Positions 1 to 14,199 are shown, counted from the stretch's first letter. The stretch: DNA of 64,000 nt from Pelargonium tetragonum (GCA_036897445.1 JAYMTL010000001.1:248001-312000), one strand, 5' to 3'. Notes: generated by a model from the sequence alone, not told the origin. A program made the numbers and translations.

Positions 1-3000
1 AAATCAAAACAACAAAAATCATCCCCTATTCAAGTAAGACTGGGATGCCATAAAAAGGTTCTATACTGGTGGGTATCGAATCGAATTAGAAGCACATAAT
101 TATAAAAAGCATCTATGAGCCTTTCTTATAAGGTAGGTTAAACTTTTGGTATTCCAGTACCTTTAGCTATTTAAGAAGGTAAAAACTCATATCATATCAT
201 ATATAATAGAAATTTCAAAGAGTCCTAAATCTTTTGCTTACTTTGCTTTGTCCCGAAGATGTACGGCGGGATTACTAGAAAAGAGAGCCCTTTACAAATT
301 CAAAATAAGGGGTCCCGTTAGGGCAACTCTTGGAAAATGGGTAAGAGGTCTGCGAGAACTTTTAAATAAATCCAAAATACTACCTTATAGGAAAGGATAT
401 GTAGTGAGTACGGTGAGTCTCTTCCGAACCAAAAGGGATGCTGTCAGGAGCTTTTTCGCACAGGAGTTTCTTTAGAAAACTGAGATTAAAAAGTTACAGG
501 GTAAAGCGCTTTTTGTAAAGCCGATATTCCTGCTTAGCTTATTAGGATGGGTCATATAGCTCTGATATTTCATGTTTAAGAGATGAAATCGCTTCCGTTT
601 AGTCGTTATTTTTAAGAAATCTAGGATAGCTTTTCAACTCAATAGAGAGCCGCCTGCTCAAACTCCTTAATTTTTCTCTAGTAGAAGTATCTAGAGCCCC
701 TTTAATATGCGGGTTTTCGACTGTAAATAACAAAATTTTTCTTGGGGCATCGCAAAACTCAACGTACAAGTAAGCTTGCTAAAGTCCTCTTCAACCCTTA
801 TGGAATGGAAATCCGGAGATATAGGCACTAACAAAAAGAGATTGCTCTAAAGCACAAAGGCTAAGCCCTTATAATATAATAAAAAAATCCGCCTTTCCTA
901 AGCATAAAAATTTCTTGTGTAGGGTACCCTTTTCGGGGAATGTAATAAAGTAGTACATCCGCAGTTCAATCTTCTTTCTTACGCAAGCTTTTATTTTCAT
1001 TTAGTTTAGACAGGGGATCCCCTACAAGATCAGCAAGGCAGTTAGTATTAAGGAGGAATAGAGCGCCTAAAAACTTTTTTTGCACTCCTAGTTATTTCGG
1101 ATTTTCTTGCCAAGGGGGACTACCACCACGGGCATCCAAAAGTGGAATCTAAGTGAACAGGGTTAAGACTGCGGGCCCTATTAAGTCATTGATTCTCCCC
1201 TTTTTTGGGGTTTTGTTTGTTAATAAAAACTTCCTAAAGCGAGAGAAAAACTGCTACAATAGCTGGCAAGGAACTGAGGAGATAAGAGAATTTTTATCCT
1301 TAATACTTTAATAAAGAATAAAGGGGAGCTTTAGATTTAATATCCTGAGGAGAGTCACCTTTTGCACGCGTAGTAGCTAATAGAAAGATAATAAGATAGG
1401 TTTTGAAAAATATCTAATTAATATAGGTTTGACTAGCAGGAGGGCTTTACTTTCCACTAAACGCCGGTATAATAGCAGCTTTTATTTAAAAGTCAACTTA
1501 GTTTAATCCCCTATAAGGTTTTCTACTTTCAAGGGCGGTGCTTCAGCCCGTTGAGTTCCTATACCGGGACGCTGTTCTTGACTCCTCTTTATATTACACT
1601 CAAGCGAATAAGATAGAACTTTTTTATAGAAACCTTGTATAGAAGGCACTGGTTTTAGTGTTTTGGGAATATACAGAGTCAGCCCGAAACATATGTATAT
1701 ACTTTTTTTATTCTTTCATTTGATCCGGAATAAAGGAGTCTTTAGGAGCATACACGTTAACTCAGATAAACGCTAGACATCTTTTTAAAATGACATTTCT
1801 CAGTAGAGATTAAGGGGCGCAATTCAAATTAGTAATTCAAGGTTCAAAGGGGTTTAAGCACTAATGCACAAGATTTTTTATTTCGATGCTTGAGAATTTG
1901 GGTTCTGAAAGTTTCCTTTTTTACTATACGAGAGACGCCCTGAATTTGACTTCTAATTAAGTCCTTCTGTAAATTCCAAATTCCTTTAATCAAATCATGA
2001 GCAGTATGAGTTTTTAATAACCAGGGGTGAGTTGTCTTTTTCTAAATTGTGACTATAACTATAATGTGTGGAGAGTCCTCTTTCATTCCTTTTTAGAGGT
2101 TCCCCTTAACCGCAGTTTAGTATTCCAAACTAAAAGGGTGTAGAGAATCCGAGTTTAAACGAAAAGGGATTCGTTTTAGTTTATTGCTACAGCTGTTTTA
2201 AGGACTAAATCTTATTAATTCCTGCTTTTTAGAAGAAAAATCCACTGTAGGAAATAGTATACTTAAGGAGTTCCTATGTTATACGGATACACGCGGTTGC
2301 TATATAACTAGAACTAAGATAGAGGCTTTCCGAGATTTATTTGATCTTCTATTTTCGATAAGGTATTTCGGAGAACAAGGCTTTTACTTCTCTTAATCTT
2401 TATCTAACTAACTTTATTTGGAACGTTTACAGAGCATGCAAAACCCGACTTAAATGAAATTGACTTTTAATAAAGTCTATCAAATCAAAGAGTACTTCTG
2501 TTAGCAAGTAACCCAATCGTGATTTCTCAATTCTCAATATGGCAAGGTTCTAGTACTGCGTAGATGAAAAAGATAAAATTCTCAACTAGGGGTCTCTCGT
2601 TATACTGTACAGGGGAGAGGTTCCAAAAGATTAGTCTCTACTTTTCGGTTTTCGGTGAGGGCTCTTTTTTTTTAGGAAAAAGTGAATTTTTTTATTTTAG
2701 AGATGCATAGTTCCGGGAATTAAGAATACCCCAGGTTAAGGAACTGGGATCCTAAGTTTGAGACTAAGACTTTCCGGGGGATAGAGTTTTCTCAGACAAA
2801 AGAAAGGTTTTGGGCTTTTTATATTTTGAATAATTGAGGTAACTTTATATCTACTAAAACTGCACTTAAGTGGGTCTAGGATAAAATCGGAAATCTTTAT
2901 AGCCAGGTAATTAGGATAATTGGAAAAGGAGAACAGAATACTTTTTTAGCATACGGGAGTCCTGGAAAGGGAGGGCTTCCTTAATAGAAAATGACTTGAG

Positions 3001-3117
3001 AATAAGAAAAAATTTTATATAGAATAGAGAAACTCTAGGCGTTGGTTATACAAAGTTTTGACTTCTTTTTTTCTTGAGCATAAAGCTTTAAAGGACTTAG
3101 ACCAGGCGCTGTTACTT
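1..3117. other. Non-coding stretch, no gene seen
   Basis: Stop-rich in all frames. A TTG-started open frame at 248-475 (75 codons) has no recognisable domain and is treated as chance. AGGGGATCCCCT at 1012-1023 is a 12-bp perfect palindrome of the dispersed GC-capped type. Confidence 0.7.
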
Positions 3118-3139
3118 TTTAAAGGAGTACTCCTTTAAA
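3118..3139. repeat. 22-bp perfect palindrome (left half of a palindrome pair)
   Basis: TTTAAAGGAGTACTCCTTTA plus AA reads identically on both strands with no spacer, centred on 3128/3129. It could extrude as a cruciform or fold as an RNA hairpin. A second perfect palindrome starts 15 bp later. The AAGGAG...CTCCTT core is the longest example of the short GC-capped palindrome motif that recurs through the window. Confidence 0.85.
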
Positions 3140-3154
3140 CTTCCGTGTTCTTAT

Positions 3155-3172
3155 AAATTTGTATACAAATTT
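3155..3172. repeat. 18-bp perfect palindrome (right half of the pair)
   Basis: AAATTTGTATACAAATTT is a perfect palindrome centred on 3163/3164. It lies 15 bp after the 22-bp palindrome, so the two together have the layout of a double-hairpin element as described in some fungal and green-algal mitochondrial genomes. The sequence itself is not one I recognise. Confidence 0.85.
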
Positions 3173-6100
3173 CGTGTATGAAATGAGGACTAAAACAGGC
3201 CCTTATGTTATGCCAACCTATAATATATTAGGGGCACTTAGCCTTTTACCCATTTTAGATTAGAAAAAGCGGAAAGCTTTAAAGCTCCAGATCAGGATAA
3301 AGCAAGAATTCAAAGAATTTGTAATTTCTTAAAGGGACTCCTGTGGCAAGCGCGATAGAATAATTTGTAGAGTTTAAGAATAAACTTGGACTTTCCTTTA
3401 ACCCCTTGTTTAAAAGTTCTGATAAAGTAATATTAGGGCAACTTCTTATTAGCTGCTGAGAACCCTATTAGGAAGACAGACGTATATATATCCTTTTTAC
3501 CCGGTTTATGAATCAATACCAGTAAACCAGGACCAATTAAAGTTTAAAATCATTCTTCTTTCCTCGGTTCGGTTCCGGGTAATACAGGTAAACCAGAGGC
3601 TAACAATTATAAGCTTAAGCAATCTCGCACAACAAAGGAAATAAAATAGATACTCACTCTGGGGATTCCCAGTAAGACTAAAATTTCGGCAAAGTTGGAA
3701 CAAACCCTAAGAACTAAGAATCCCAATTAGTCAAAGCAAAGAAATCGGAAAACTCTGAATCTCCTTTCCGGGAATAAGTAGGAAGGGTTTCGTCGGAATC
3801 TTAGCGGGTTTTTCAATAAAGTAAAAAGGAATGGAAGCCCTTAGCCTTGTATACTCTATTTGTTTGGTCAAGGTAGAAAATCTATCTGGGAATAGAGTAG
3901 GTCCCTATAACATTATACTCCAGCAATTCTCTTGTATGGGTATACAGAAAACAATTCTAAAGTTCTATTACAGTAAAAAGAAATGTGCTAGATTTGGTTT
4001 TCTGTAAAGCACTTTCGCGCTAGTTAGGAAAGCCCCGCTGTTAGTTAAAAGTAAAGGCTTCCATTTAAAAATGTGGCAAGGGAGTATAAGACGTTCTGCT
4101 CTACAATATAATCGTAAATTTTTGTGTTGTTGAAGAAAGAGGACTTAGTTCTATAAGAAATTCTGACTCTACTTTTTTATACTTAACTTTGATTCTATAA
4201 TTAATTACGGGGCGTTTGGAGGGAATCACAAAAATTTTTATCTAGAAAACCTGCTCACGTAAGCTAAGATACAGGCGAAATAGAAAAGTGTACTCATATT
4301 TTTAATATAAATATCCGAAGTGTAGCTTAGATTATAGAACAAATAGGTAAGGTAATAAAAGATTAATTCACTCATTTTACTTAGCCTTATCTTAAATGTC
4401 AGAGCTAGATGCAATCGGGGTTCCTCCTACTAAGCGATTCTGAGAAGATACCCATTCATCTACAAGGCAACTTTATCTGTGCAAAGTCCTTGCCTAACTG
4501 GGAACTTGTATAGATCAACGAAAGCCCAGCGTTGTGCTTGTTTTTCTAAAATCTTTTTTTATCAAGTTTCTAAGCTCCTGTGTAATGCGGCTACCCATCT
4601 TATAAGAAAAAGATAAAGATTTTTGGGCTACTTCTTAGAAAGAACTTCCTTCCGTGGGCCCCTGTCAAGTAACATAAATTTCTTTTGAACTCCAAATATA
4701 GAACGTTGGGGTGAAGCCCGTCCTTTATCTAAACTTGTGGGTAACTTATCGCTAAATTTAAGGGTAAAGTGCCCTTTTTTATAGATTTTTATACAACTAA
4801 GCTTTTGAAGTTGTTGAATGAATGGCGGAAACTTTATTTATATCACTGCCAGTATCTTATATTAGATGATCCAAGAATCTATAAAAAGATAAGTCCCAGG
4901 AAGATCTTAAATGGAGATTCATATTCCTACTCTCTATTTCTCTGAAACCTTGAAGTAAAAGACCTTAGACTTGTAGCAATCTTTGCTCAAAAAATTCCCC
5001 ACTCGGTTAGGTGTCCTTTTTACAGGTTCTTTATCTACACCCCTTTCCTTTTTATTTTATAGGAGCGGTTAAGTATTCGCAGGCTCTAGTAATGAGATGT
5101 TGGTACTATTTGTGTATGAGCCTTACATTTAATCTTTTAAGTAATAGAGAATCCTATTTAGATTTATAGACACCAAAAACCATTTGGGACAGGAGACCCC
5201 TCTTACTAGATAAGCCCTAAGCTATCGTTAAGTTCTTTTTATGAATCCAAACAAAAGCAGCTCTACAGGAATGCTATACCTTATTTCTTATATCGAGCCA
5301 TTTCTGTTAGACTCGATGAAGAGTAGGTGTAACTCCATAGGTTTTTTCGGGCAATTGAACGTAGTATAAATAGAGGGCTCTTTTTCACCCCTACTATTAC
5401 CCCTACTAAATCAACTTGCTCTTGAAAAAGAAAGATGTAAAAATACATAGGGGCATCAAGAAACCCTACTCATAGGGATCTCCGGGCTAACCCCTATCCT
5501 TTACTCTTGTACGAAAGCTTTCTTAACGACTTGAGTCTCGCTTTTACTCTGTAATATTTAACCTTATCCTATAGAAAACTAAATTCAACGCAGTATGTAA
5601 TATACAAAGAAAGCTCCTAGCACAGACACCTTAAAACCACCCCAAAAAAGAAAACATTAACTAGAACGTTTAGTTTTATAGTAAGTAGCACTTTAAGAAT
5701 TATAAAAAAGGAACCTTATATCAAGATAAAGAAAGGACTCTCTAACAGTAAGAATTTCTTGTTGGAAACCTCCCTGCAGTTTCTAACTTAGAGCTAAAAT
5801 TTCATTTTCAAGCCTTCCCATTTTAAGTGTAATAACCCGAATTCCTGTAGTTTTGGTATTAGTAAAGGCGCTATAACGCGGGAGAACCCTTGGGGAACTT
5901 TTATCTTTTTGCTTTTCTGGTTACTATATCTATAAAAGCCCTAAAAGCAGTCTTGTTAGAGGTGGTATACGGGCCCTCTTAGCAGAGTTACAGGGTTGTT
6001 GCGGTTTAGAGGAATCCCGTCTCTAAAAATCTTTAAGGTAATAACGTAGTACTATATTTACTTGCATAAAGGGGGTTTAAGCAATAAAGTACTTGTTAAA

Positions 6101-9100
6101 ACTGAATTCATATAAATATAATACAGAACAAAGCGAGGAATTTTTTAATACAGTTATTTACTTTATCTTTATAATAAAGACAATTCAATTGGAAACAACC
6201 ATATGGGGACTTGTAAACCAAAAGAGTAGCGTATGAATGTCGATCTAGAAACTTTTTAGGTGATTTTGAGTCGTTGTTCTTTCAGGTATAGTGGTAAACT
6301 CTAAAAAAATTTCAAAGAATTGAGTAATTCGCGGGGTTTCAAACCTAGCCTTCTTCGTGTTTTAAAGGGACTGCTAACAGAAGCAAGTTAAGGGGTTTTA
6401 GCCCAGTCCGCCTCTAGCTTAAAGATTAAGTTAGGATTAATAAAAAGACTCCTTAACCTAAACCGTGGATTTATAGCTCACCTGGTTCTAAGATAAGAGG
6501 TGATTCCCTAAGCCTCTGAATTTGACTCTAAGCCCTATCCTTAAGGGTCCCCCTTTTTATTTATAAACCATTAAAACCAAATTCTTAAATATATAACTAA
6601 GAGCTCTATGGAGTGTCCTACAAGTTTTAGACTTCATTAACTTCGTTACCTTGGGGCCTCCCCAACCAAACATAAGTATGTATGCACGACTAAACCGAAA
6701 TTACTTAGTTCTGAAAACTTGAAAAGTATCCCTATGAAGAAGTTATGCTCAATTAGGGGTTTTGATCCTATGTATTACGTTGCTTAAAAAAAGATTAAAA
6801 CTTATTTTGGTCGTTTTTCTTATATCTTATATAATATAAAACAAAATTAGGCCACCCTTACGGAATTCTTAACTATTTTTTAAAGTTGCTACGCCCGGTC
6901 TTATTTATCTAACCAAGTCGCTGGGTTTAATCTGTGCCTTTTGTATATTTTGAATCGTGCTTTACCTAATTAAATCCAAAGAAAGCCGCTTCTTTATCTT
7001 TATTAGAGCTAAAACTTAACTGCACTGCAATATGAACTTGTAGTCATCCAGTTTAAAGTGAAATGCCCTAAACACTTAAGCCTTTTCTGTACTCTGCTTA
7101 TTCAATCGATAAGCTCCCATTAGTACTTGACTCTATAACTTAAATAGCAGACATTGGCTTTAAAAAAGCAGGCCCTTTTAGTAACAAAAACTTTAGTTCG
7201 ATCAATCCATTTTAAATGGGTTACTTAAAAAACTAACTTTCATTAAACCCAACGCTCTAACTTATGGGGGCTTTCACTTATATTTGTTTTGTGCCGATGA
7301 GTAAAAAGCGCCTCGTATCAAACTTTTATTTCAATATATAAAGAGAACTCCTGAAAACTTTAAGCTCATATTCTGAGTGTTTTGCTTTCTTACGCTAAGA
7401 GACGCTTTGATAAAAATAAAACCTTGACTTTTTAACTCTTAATTATAAGTCTGACACTACTCAACTCAAGTAAATCCTACTTCATGACATGTTAAAAGCA
7501 TTTCGCATAGAAAACTTCTTGATAAGATATGCGTTTTCAAGGTTGTCAATTACATTTTTCCCAGGAACCCGTAAAGGAGCAGCTGTTCATACTCCGCAAT
7601 TATCAGAAATTTCCACTAACTTTAATGTAGAATGTAGAGCCTATTTACTACGGATACCCTTATAAGTTCCCAAACTTCTTTTTTATATACTATATTCATT
7701 CAGAAGTAAAAGCAACCCTTTAATCTGAAATTTTTAAGCTAACTATACTAAAACTAAACTTAAGTCCCCTTGCGTAGATATACAATTGTATTAAATAAAG
7801 AAAATAGCTGAAGTAAGCCTAGAACCCCTCGTAAAAAGACTGGCTATTTTTATCCCTAAAGGGGGGCTGCCTATCGAGCAAGTATTCTTTAAGAGTAGTT
7901 GTCTGTGCAAGTAACAGGATTCCCTTTTTATTAACAACCTAATGTAAAGCTCGTAGCTAAAAACTTAATTTATACGCATCGAGAGATACCCGCTTTTGTA
8001 AAGAGATAGCAAGCCCCTTTACACCTTAATAAACATAGGAATGTTAAAATTTTTTTAGTTTTAGTAGAGAATCGACTAAAAAGTGAAATTTGTCCTTGTT
8101 ACCGCTACCCTTAGACTTATACTAAAGAAGCTGTAACTAAAAGCTTCGTAAGGCCGCTGTCCTATACTAGTTTTACAGATCGGAGTAATTAATAAAGGTC
8201 CTTTTGGAACACCCGAGGCTTTTGAATTTAGTTATACAGTTTATGCGTTTTTCTTTTCCTTTTGTTACTTAATGTACTGGAAATCGAGAAATAGGGTATA
8301 GTATAATGAAAAATCATACAACTATTAAAATTAGACGGCTTTACTTTAGTAATTACTATATACAAGTCACAACTAGGCATACTCACTTTTAGCAAGAGAG
8401 GGATGCTTTATATCTCGTAAAAACAAGTATAAAAGACTTATAGTAACGAGGAAACTCCGGTCTTACTTAATCTATAACCGCATCTATCTTATTTTCGTAC
8501 CTTAAAGCCTTTTTCAGAGACCCCAAAATATCCTTTATAATTTATATAATTATAAGTTTCTTTAGCCCCCAGCATCTTTTATTTTAGCGACAGCTCCCCA
8601 CAATTAATTAGAAAAACCGAAAACTAGGGTTGAGAATAGATGCAAGGGGTATTCATTCAAGGTTATCTTTTTTACGCAGTTACTGACCTGGATTTGTACT
8701 AATTTAATAACCAGTAAAATAGAGTTGCTTCCATACAAGCAGCTAGAAAACTAGGAGCGGCCTTATGCTCTAGTGGGACTAGTAAAAGTCAAATTCAAGA
8801 TATTTTACCAAGAATCCTACCTTTCATATCTTTGTTTAAATAATGAAACTAAAGCAGAGGCATTTTCGTAGGCAAAGAAAAATCAACACGAGTCTAAATC
8901 CGTAAAAGTTAGTCTCAAGTAGAACAATTTAATATCACGGGAGTTTTTCAGTTTTTGAAAGGAAAAAGATTTAAGATAAGACAAGAATTTTTAGAAAAAT
9001 GGACCCTTTCTCTGTCTATTAGCTCCGTAATTCAGTAGTTTTTCTGTAGCAGAGAGTCTGTGCATCCTACTTGCATCCTTTAGTGGTTTCCTTTTCTAGA

Positions 9101-11699
9101 GTCTAGCCCGGTTTTTATACTCATTTTATACTAATAACAGACCTTGTTAAACTAAAAAAGTAGAAACTGAGCGAGCTCTTTATCTAAAGTCGTTAGAAAA
9201 GCCTGGTACGAGTCCGCATACTCTAGTCCTTATGTTATCAGTAAGCAGTAATCCCGTAGAACTTCTAACTCGAGCTTAACTCTCTCTATGCTTTTTTGCT
9301 TTCGGGAACTTGCCAAGAGCCCTGTAATATATGGAAATAAGGAAACTTTGCTTTATTATAATCAAGAGAATCAAGTTAGGAGGGAGCTACCCACGAAAAA
9401 AGAAAAATATACGGCCTTCAAGTCTCCTTTACGGATCCGTTTACTCTCAGTCAAACAAGAATGATTTTCAGTAACAACATATACAGAGCTAGTACTTCCA
9501 AGACTGGGGGTAAGAAAACCCCGTTGTATTTAGAACAAAGGAGCTGCGTAAGTTCTCTACAATTGGGTCTCTTTTTCCAGTATTACTCTCCAAAACACTT
9601 AATTAGAAATTCTTTATAGTCATTAGCGCGCCCCTTTTTAAAATAGCAGACCCTAACGTTACTGCCAGTGTAAAAAATGCTGCTGGGATAGAATTTCATG
9701 GGCAACTTTTCTTAATTAGATATCTCAGGGGGCACTCTTCCCATATCTGATATAGGATTCTATAAACTTTTCAAAAAAGAAGGATTTAATAGTAAACAAT
9801 ACTAGATCTATACTGCATGGAATTAAGATTTTTTTATCAGCAAACCTAGAAGTGGTATAATGTATATCTCGTCTCTTTAGTTTAGAGGCCTTTAACGGAG
9901 CTCGCTCTTATTAAATGGGAAGGTGATCGCAAGTTCTAATTCTATATAGAAAGCCAAATTTTTAGGAATGCTGCAGTAAAATGAGTTCTAGTGTAAGCCC
10001 CGGTATTTGAACTTCGAGGATCATGTACTTAATTTTTTAAGTTCCTGCGAGTTTAGTTTTGACTATTATAACCAACAGGAATCCGGATAGCTATAATTTC
10101 ATTTAACCCCGGATTAAGAGCTACCAGCCAATGTTAGCTAGGTTTTTACTAAAATTTGATTGTATAAGTTGACACAAGACTCCCCTTTTGTATCCTTGAA
10201 AACTTTTAGAGGAGAAGACCCAATCCTTTTAGTATCTATAATTACGATACAGTACCTGTTAGCCCGCTAAGCGAATTCCGCTTTACTTTTTATCTACGAG
10301 GCCTCTTGAAAAATGGATAAGAGAGAGCTTTGTGAGATATTATGAGCTTGCTTTTTATGTGGTATTATATCCAGGGTACCTTCCTTTATATTTACTAGGA
10401 GCTCCCGGTTTATTAAAAAGAGATTTTTTCTCAAGTATGGAGTCAGTAATAAATAAGGAAGTGGGAGGTTGACTTATAGAGATCTGTTTTGTGTAATATT
10501 TGTACCTGTGACAACAGGGAGCCGCTTTTTCGTAATAGGTGTTATTAGAGCCTTAGTGCACAGTATTAATCTAAACTTGTTTGTAATTCCTTAGGTTTTC
10601 GTAGGACTTCTGCGTACATTAAGATACAAGACTCCAGGGATGATCCAGACTTTTTTTCACAAATGTGTCACACAGGTATAGGAATTCCCCTTTAATGTAA
10701 ATCCAAGCTAACGGGGTTTATACCTCCCTCAAGGATATCTTATTTTCCTCTTGTTACTTTGAGAAGAGGAAGACTTTAGAATTTGTTGCCTTATAATATA
10801 ATACGTATAATAATTTTAAACTCCGCGATCTCTATACGCTTACTACCATTCTCCGAAATTTGTATTAGTATCCTTTCTGAAGAAGCTTCTCAGTTCTATT
10901 GTTTACTTACGGTCTTTAACTTTCCCCAACCTCCAAAAAGAAGTTTATGATCAAAAGGCAAAAGACCGAGAAACTACTGCACTCTATTTTGTGTATATCC
11001 CATATATGTAAAATAGAACCCAAGATATAGAAAACACACGTTAGATTCTATAGCCCAAAACGGGCACGGAGCAGAAGGTTTATGTTGGGTATAAGAAATT
11101 CCTTTTGTCCTGAGAAATAAAAGTCAAACTAAATCTCGCACCTTCAAAGATTCATTTATTTCCTATATTAACAACGAGGTCTGTCTAGTAAAAGTACTTG
11201 CTTTAGAGTATTGTAAGCTAGTTTTTTACGTAAAAAGCATCCTAAGCCAACACAAAGCAATATCCTTAACCTATTTGTAAGATCTCCTAAAGAATCGACT
11301 ATTAAAAAAGGGGACACTGTTATCAAGCGAAAGGTACCTTCATTCCTATTTTGAGCTCCAGACCGAAAGACCCTTTATACAACCGTACCCGCACCATATT
11401 CTGAAACCTTGTCTTAGGAATTCTCTGTAAAAAGGACAGGTAATCGAGATCTAGGATTTTTTTACTATCTTTTTTGATTTGACCTACCTAATATTCTAAA
11501 TAAGTTTACGCCCATCAATTTGGGCATAAGGCTAAAAAGTAAGAGGCCTATTATTCAGATAGAAGTGCTGCGTTCCTTTTGGAGAAATCCTAGCTAAGTC
11601 CAGTCAAAATCGATGCTGCAAAAGGCAACTTTTTTTATACACTTTGGTTGGGCCGGTTTTAGCTATCGCTAAGTAAAGTTTGATTTTCTATTTCCTACT
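3173..11699. other. Non-coding stretch, no gene seen
   Basis: Uniform AT-rich texture with frequent short GGNNNNCC motifs. The small duplication at 5387-5410 is the only structured item I can point to. GTATAGTGGTAAAC near 6286 faintly recalls a Gly-tRNA D-arm but has no partner arms. Confidence 0.65.
5387..5410. repeat. 12-bp tandem duplication
   Basis: Two copies of ACCCCTACTA followed by TT and AA respectively, so 10 of 12 positions agree. Slightly older duplication of the same class. Confidence 0.75.
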
Positions 11700-12850
11700 T
11701 GTTAGGAGCTCCCTCAAAATAAACTAAGGCCTTCCTTTTAGAAAGTCGAGGACTCTTTTTCTTGCTTTCTAATGTAAACTAACACAAAGCACTCTCCCCT
11801 TCAATTATCTTCCAAAATCTTTATCTCGAACTGAGGAAAGAGGAATGACTTTGAACTTTAACTGTTCCTAGGACTTATTACGCTTACACTGGATAAGAAA
11901 ACTACTCCTTTCTTTCTTCTTATGAGCCTTGCCCCTGCCTGTAATTCTCCCCCTCCTTTTTTTACTCTAGCTAGGATCTAGATTAACTCTTTTTATTATA
12001 TGTATTGTATTAATCTAGGCTTTTATTAGGGAGGGAACCACGTCGTAGTATAATGAATATATCTACATACCTTCTCTTACTACTCCCTTACACTTAGTTT
12101 CATTCTATCTTGTTCAAATCCAGTTTTCTACAGAGCTCTAGGATTTTTTAGTTAGAAAACTCGGAACCTTTCCTTAGCACATTTGTTTTAGAATAAGGGT
12201 TCTTCGCTCAAAAAAAAATATATAAAAAAGAAACTACTCCCCAAAATTCTTTAGAACTCTTTCTCATCTCTTGTGTAAGGAAAGAAATTTTCTTTTTATA
12301 TGCCTTGATTGAGTTGGGTGCTACTTACTTGCATTGTAATTTCTTTTTAATAAAAATCCCTCGGGACTTATTACTTCCAAAGCCGGGCCTTAACCTCTCT
12401 ACTAATACAGCATAAGAGTTCAAGTCCCGGCGAGGGTTACTTTACAAAGAAGCTATAATGACGGCTCCCCCTTACTTACTCTCCCTTCCCTAGACTACTC
12501 TTTATATAATACTAAGAATACCTCTTATTAAAAAGTAGAACCAACTAAGAAAAATAACAGGTTCTAAAGTTCTAATCCCATAACACTTCTAACTGACTTG
12601 TTGTTATTAATACCCATACCTAACTAAAAGGCCCGCTTCTTAGAACCTAAACTCTGCATCTTGGCAGCTGCCTTATCGTAGGCCCTTGTACTTTCTGTTA
12701 CTGTACTCTTAGGAGCTTTATCTTTTCCCCCTCGGTCACTCTTCTCCTCTAGCTCTCTAAAAAGGCAATACCCTCTCGTATGCTCATGCTTATTCAAAAA
12801 TCCTACTTTCAAGATAGGCATTTCATGGCTTATTTTCCGGATTCCTCAAA
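11700..12850. other. G-poor, pyrimidine-rich plus-strand block
   Basis: From about 11700 the plus strand becomes rich in CT, CTT and TAC runs. A hand count over 11881-12240 gives about 81 C to 46 G. The block holds the lysine-rich small ORF on the minus strand and otherwise only stop-rich sequence. Edges are approximate. Confidence 0.5.
12624..12821 (-). CDS. Small lysine-rich ORF, doubtful
   Basis: An ATG-started frame of 65 codons ending in TAG. The product would be rich in Lys, Glu, Arg, Ala and Ser, unlike the Leu/Phe/Ser-rich chance frames elsewhere in the window. It has no signal peptide or membrane segment, and I recognise no family. It contains KAPKS at about residues 35-39. No purine-rich ribosome-binding site decides the start. 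It sits in a block where the plus strand is poor in G, so the minus strand is purine-rich and Lys/Glu/Arg codons (AAR, GAR, AGR) are favoured by composition alone. That is enough to explain the composition, so coding is not established. Confidence 0.15.
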   Translation of the reverse strand: MPILKVGFLNKHEHTRGYCLFRELEEKSDRGGKDKAPKSTVTESTRAYDKAAAKMQSLGSKKRAF

Positions 12851-13900
12851 AACTATCCAAAGTGTCTAAGAATAAGAGAAGTATTCAAAGGATGCAAAAC
12901 TCTGGAATTAAAGGGCTCCCCGTGATAGCTACAGCTACTAGGTAAAAGTAGGAGTCTAAACGAGAATAGCTGGGTCCTTAATAAATAAAAGGGATGAAAT
13001 ATAGGATTCCTGAGGTATTACAGTAGCTAATACTACCCCGATCAGTACGATCAAAAAAGTAACCCGCAGGAGTATGATATTCAAGGTTCTAGGATCTTTT
13101 TCGAACTGTTTTGATATTTAAGGAAAGCCTTTCTAAATCAAGAGTCTAAGCCGGAAACCCTATAGAACTTAAGAGATACCCGTTTGTTAGTTAAAAAAGT
13201 GCTAAAGCTCATAACTCCTTGGGTATATTGACATTAAAGCTTCCCTTTTAGATTTAGAAAACTCTGAATAAAGGCTATCTTGTTAATTTAATTGCTTTTA
13301 TTTACTGTGGAGATCCTTTAGGGGGGTAGTGTTTGGGCTCATTGTACTAACAGCAATCTGCTTTAGTCGGAATTTTATACCTCAATGTTAATCCGCTTGC
13401 TTTGAATGTAGGGTTAAACTTATCTCTTTCATTTTAGAATTTCCTTGTACAAAAGGTAATCAAAATAGAAACGCTTTAGAGCAGACCTTGAGTCTCTCTT
13501 GAGTATTAATTATGCAGAATTCCTAGGCTTATGTTAAAGATCCCACCCTACCCAGCGCAACGGAATTTCCCCGATGAAAGCATGCCTTTAATGGAACCCC
13601 CTTAGTTTAAGACATCTGCTGTAAACTAAAAGGAATTTCTAAGCAGGCAAATCCTAGATCTATTTAGGCAGAGCTTTGTTCTGGAAAGTACTGCTAGGGT
13701 TTACCCAAAAGTTAAGACTCAAAAACTTAGGGTATCAAGGGGAAGATTATCTTTATATCTATACTAGAAAGCCCGAAAGCTCCTATTTTAAGAACCCCTT
13801 TTTGTAGTAAATGCAAAAATCTAAGGACTTTCTTGGGCAAAAAACTCTTTAGAATTCTAACCAAGATAACTTCCTGGCAAAACCCTGACCTTTAAATTTA

Positions 13901-13924
13901 AATGTAATGTATAATGTAATGTAT
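13901..13924. repeat. 12-bp tandem duplication
   Basis: Two exact copies of AATGTAATGTAT, each itself built from AATGT sub-units. The minus strand just downstream carries GATAGTTCAGCGGTT, which faintly resembles a tRNA D-arm. Confidence 0.85.
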
Positions 13925-14180
13925 CCTGCGAACCGCTGAACTATCTTTCTATATTTTAAATTAAAAGACTTTTGAATTCTCTATAAATCTTAAGTCTATA
14001 CTACCTTCTGGAATTGTAAGCTGATAAAAGTAATTAAGAGTTGGGTACAGGGTACGTTTTTTACACTATCACACTAAGCATTATTAGAAGGTGGTTGGTA
14101 TAGGCATTTCCACACCAGTTAATGCGCGCCCCTCAAAATATTCTAGATTGAAAGTTCTTATATACTTGTAGACTCTCCTA

Positions 14181-14199
14181 GAAGTAGAAAGAAGTAGAA
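14181..14199. repeat. 10-bp tandem duplication
   Basis: GAAGTAGAAA followed by GAAGTAGAA(G): nine to ten matching bases, purine-rich. Confidence 0.75.

Noticed and set aside
248-475. 75-codon basic open frame near the left edge
   Set aside because: It starts at TTG. It looks vaguely ribosomal-protein-like because of Arg/Lys content, but no conserved motif can be named.
12405-12440. T-loop-like GAGTTCAAGTCC
   Set aside because: The stem does not pair and no D-arm or anticodon arm lies upstream.
13925-13950. Minus-strand D-arm-like GATAGTTCAGCGGTT
   Set aside because: It is followed by the AATGT duplication instead of an anticodon arm.
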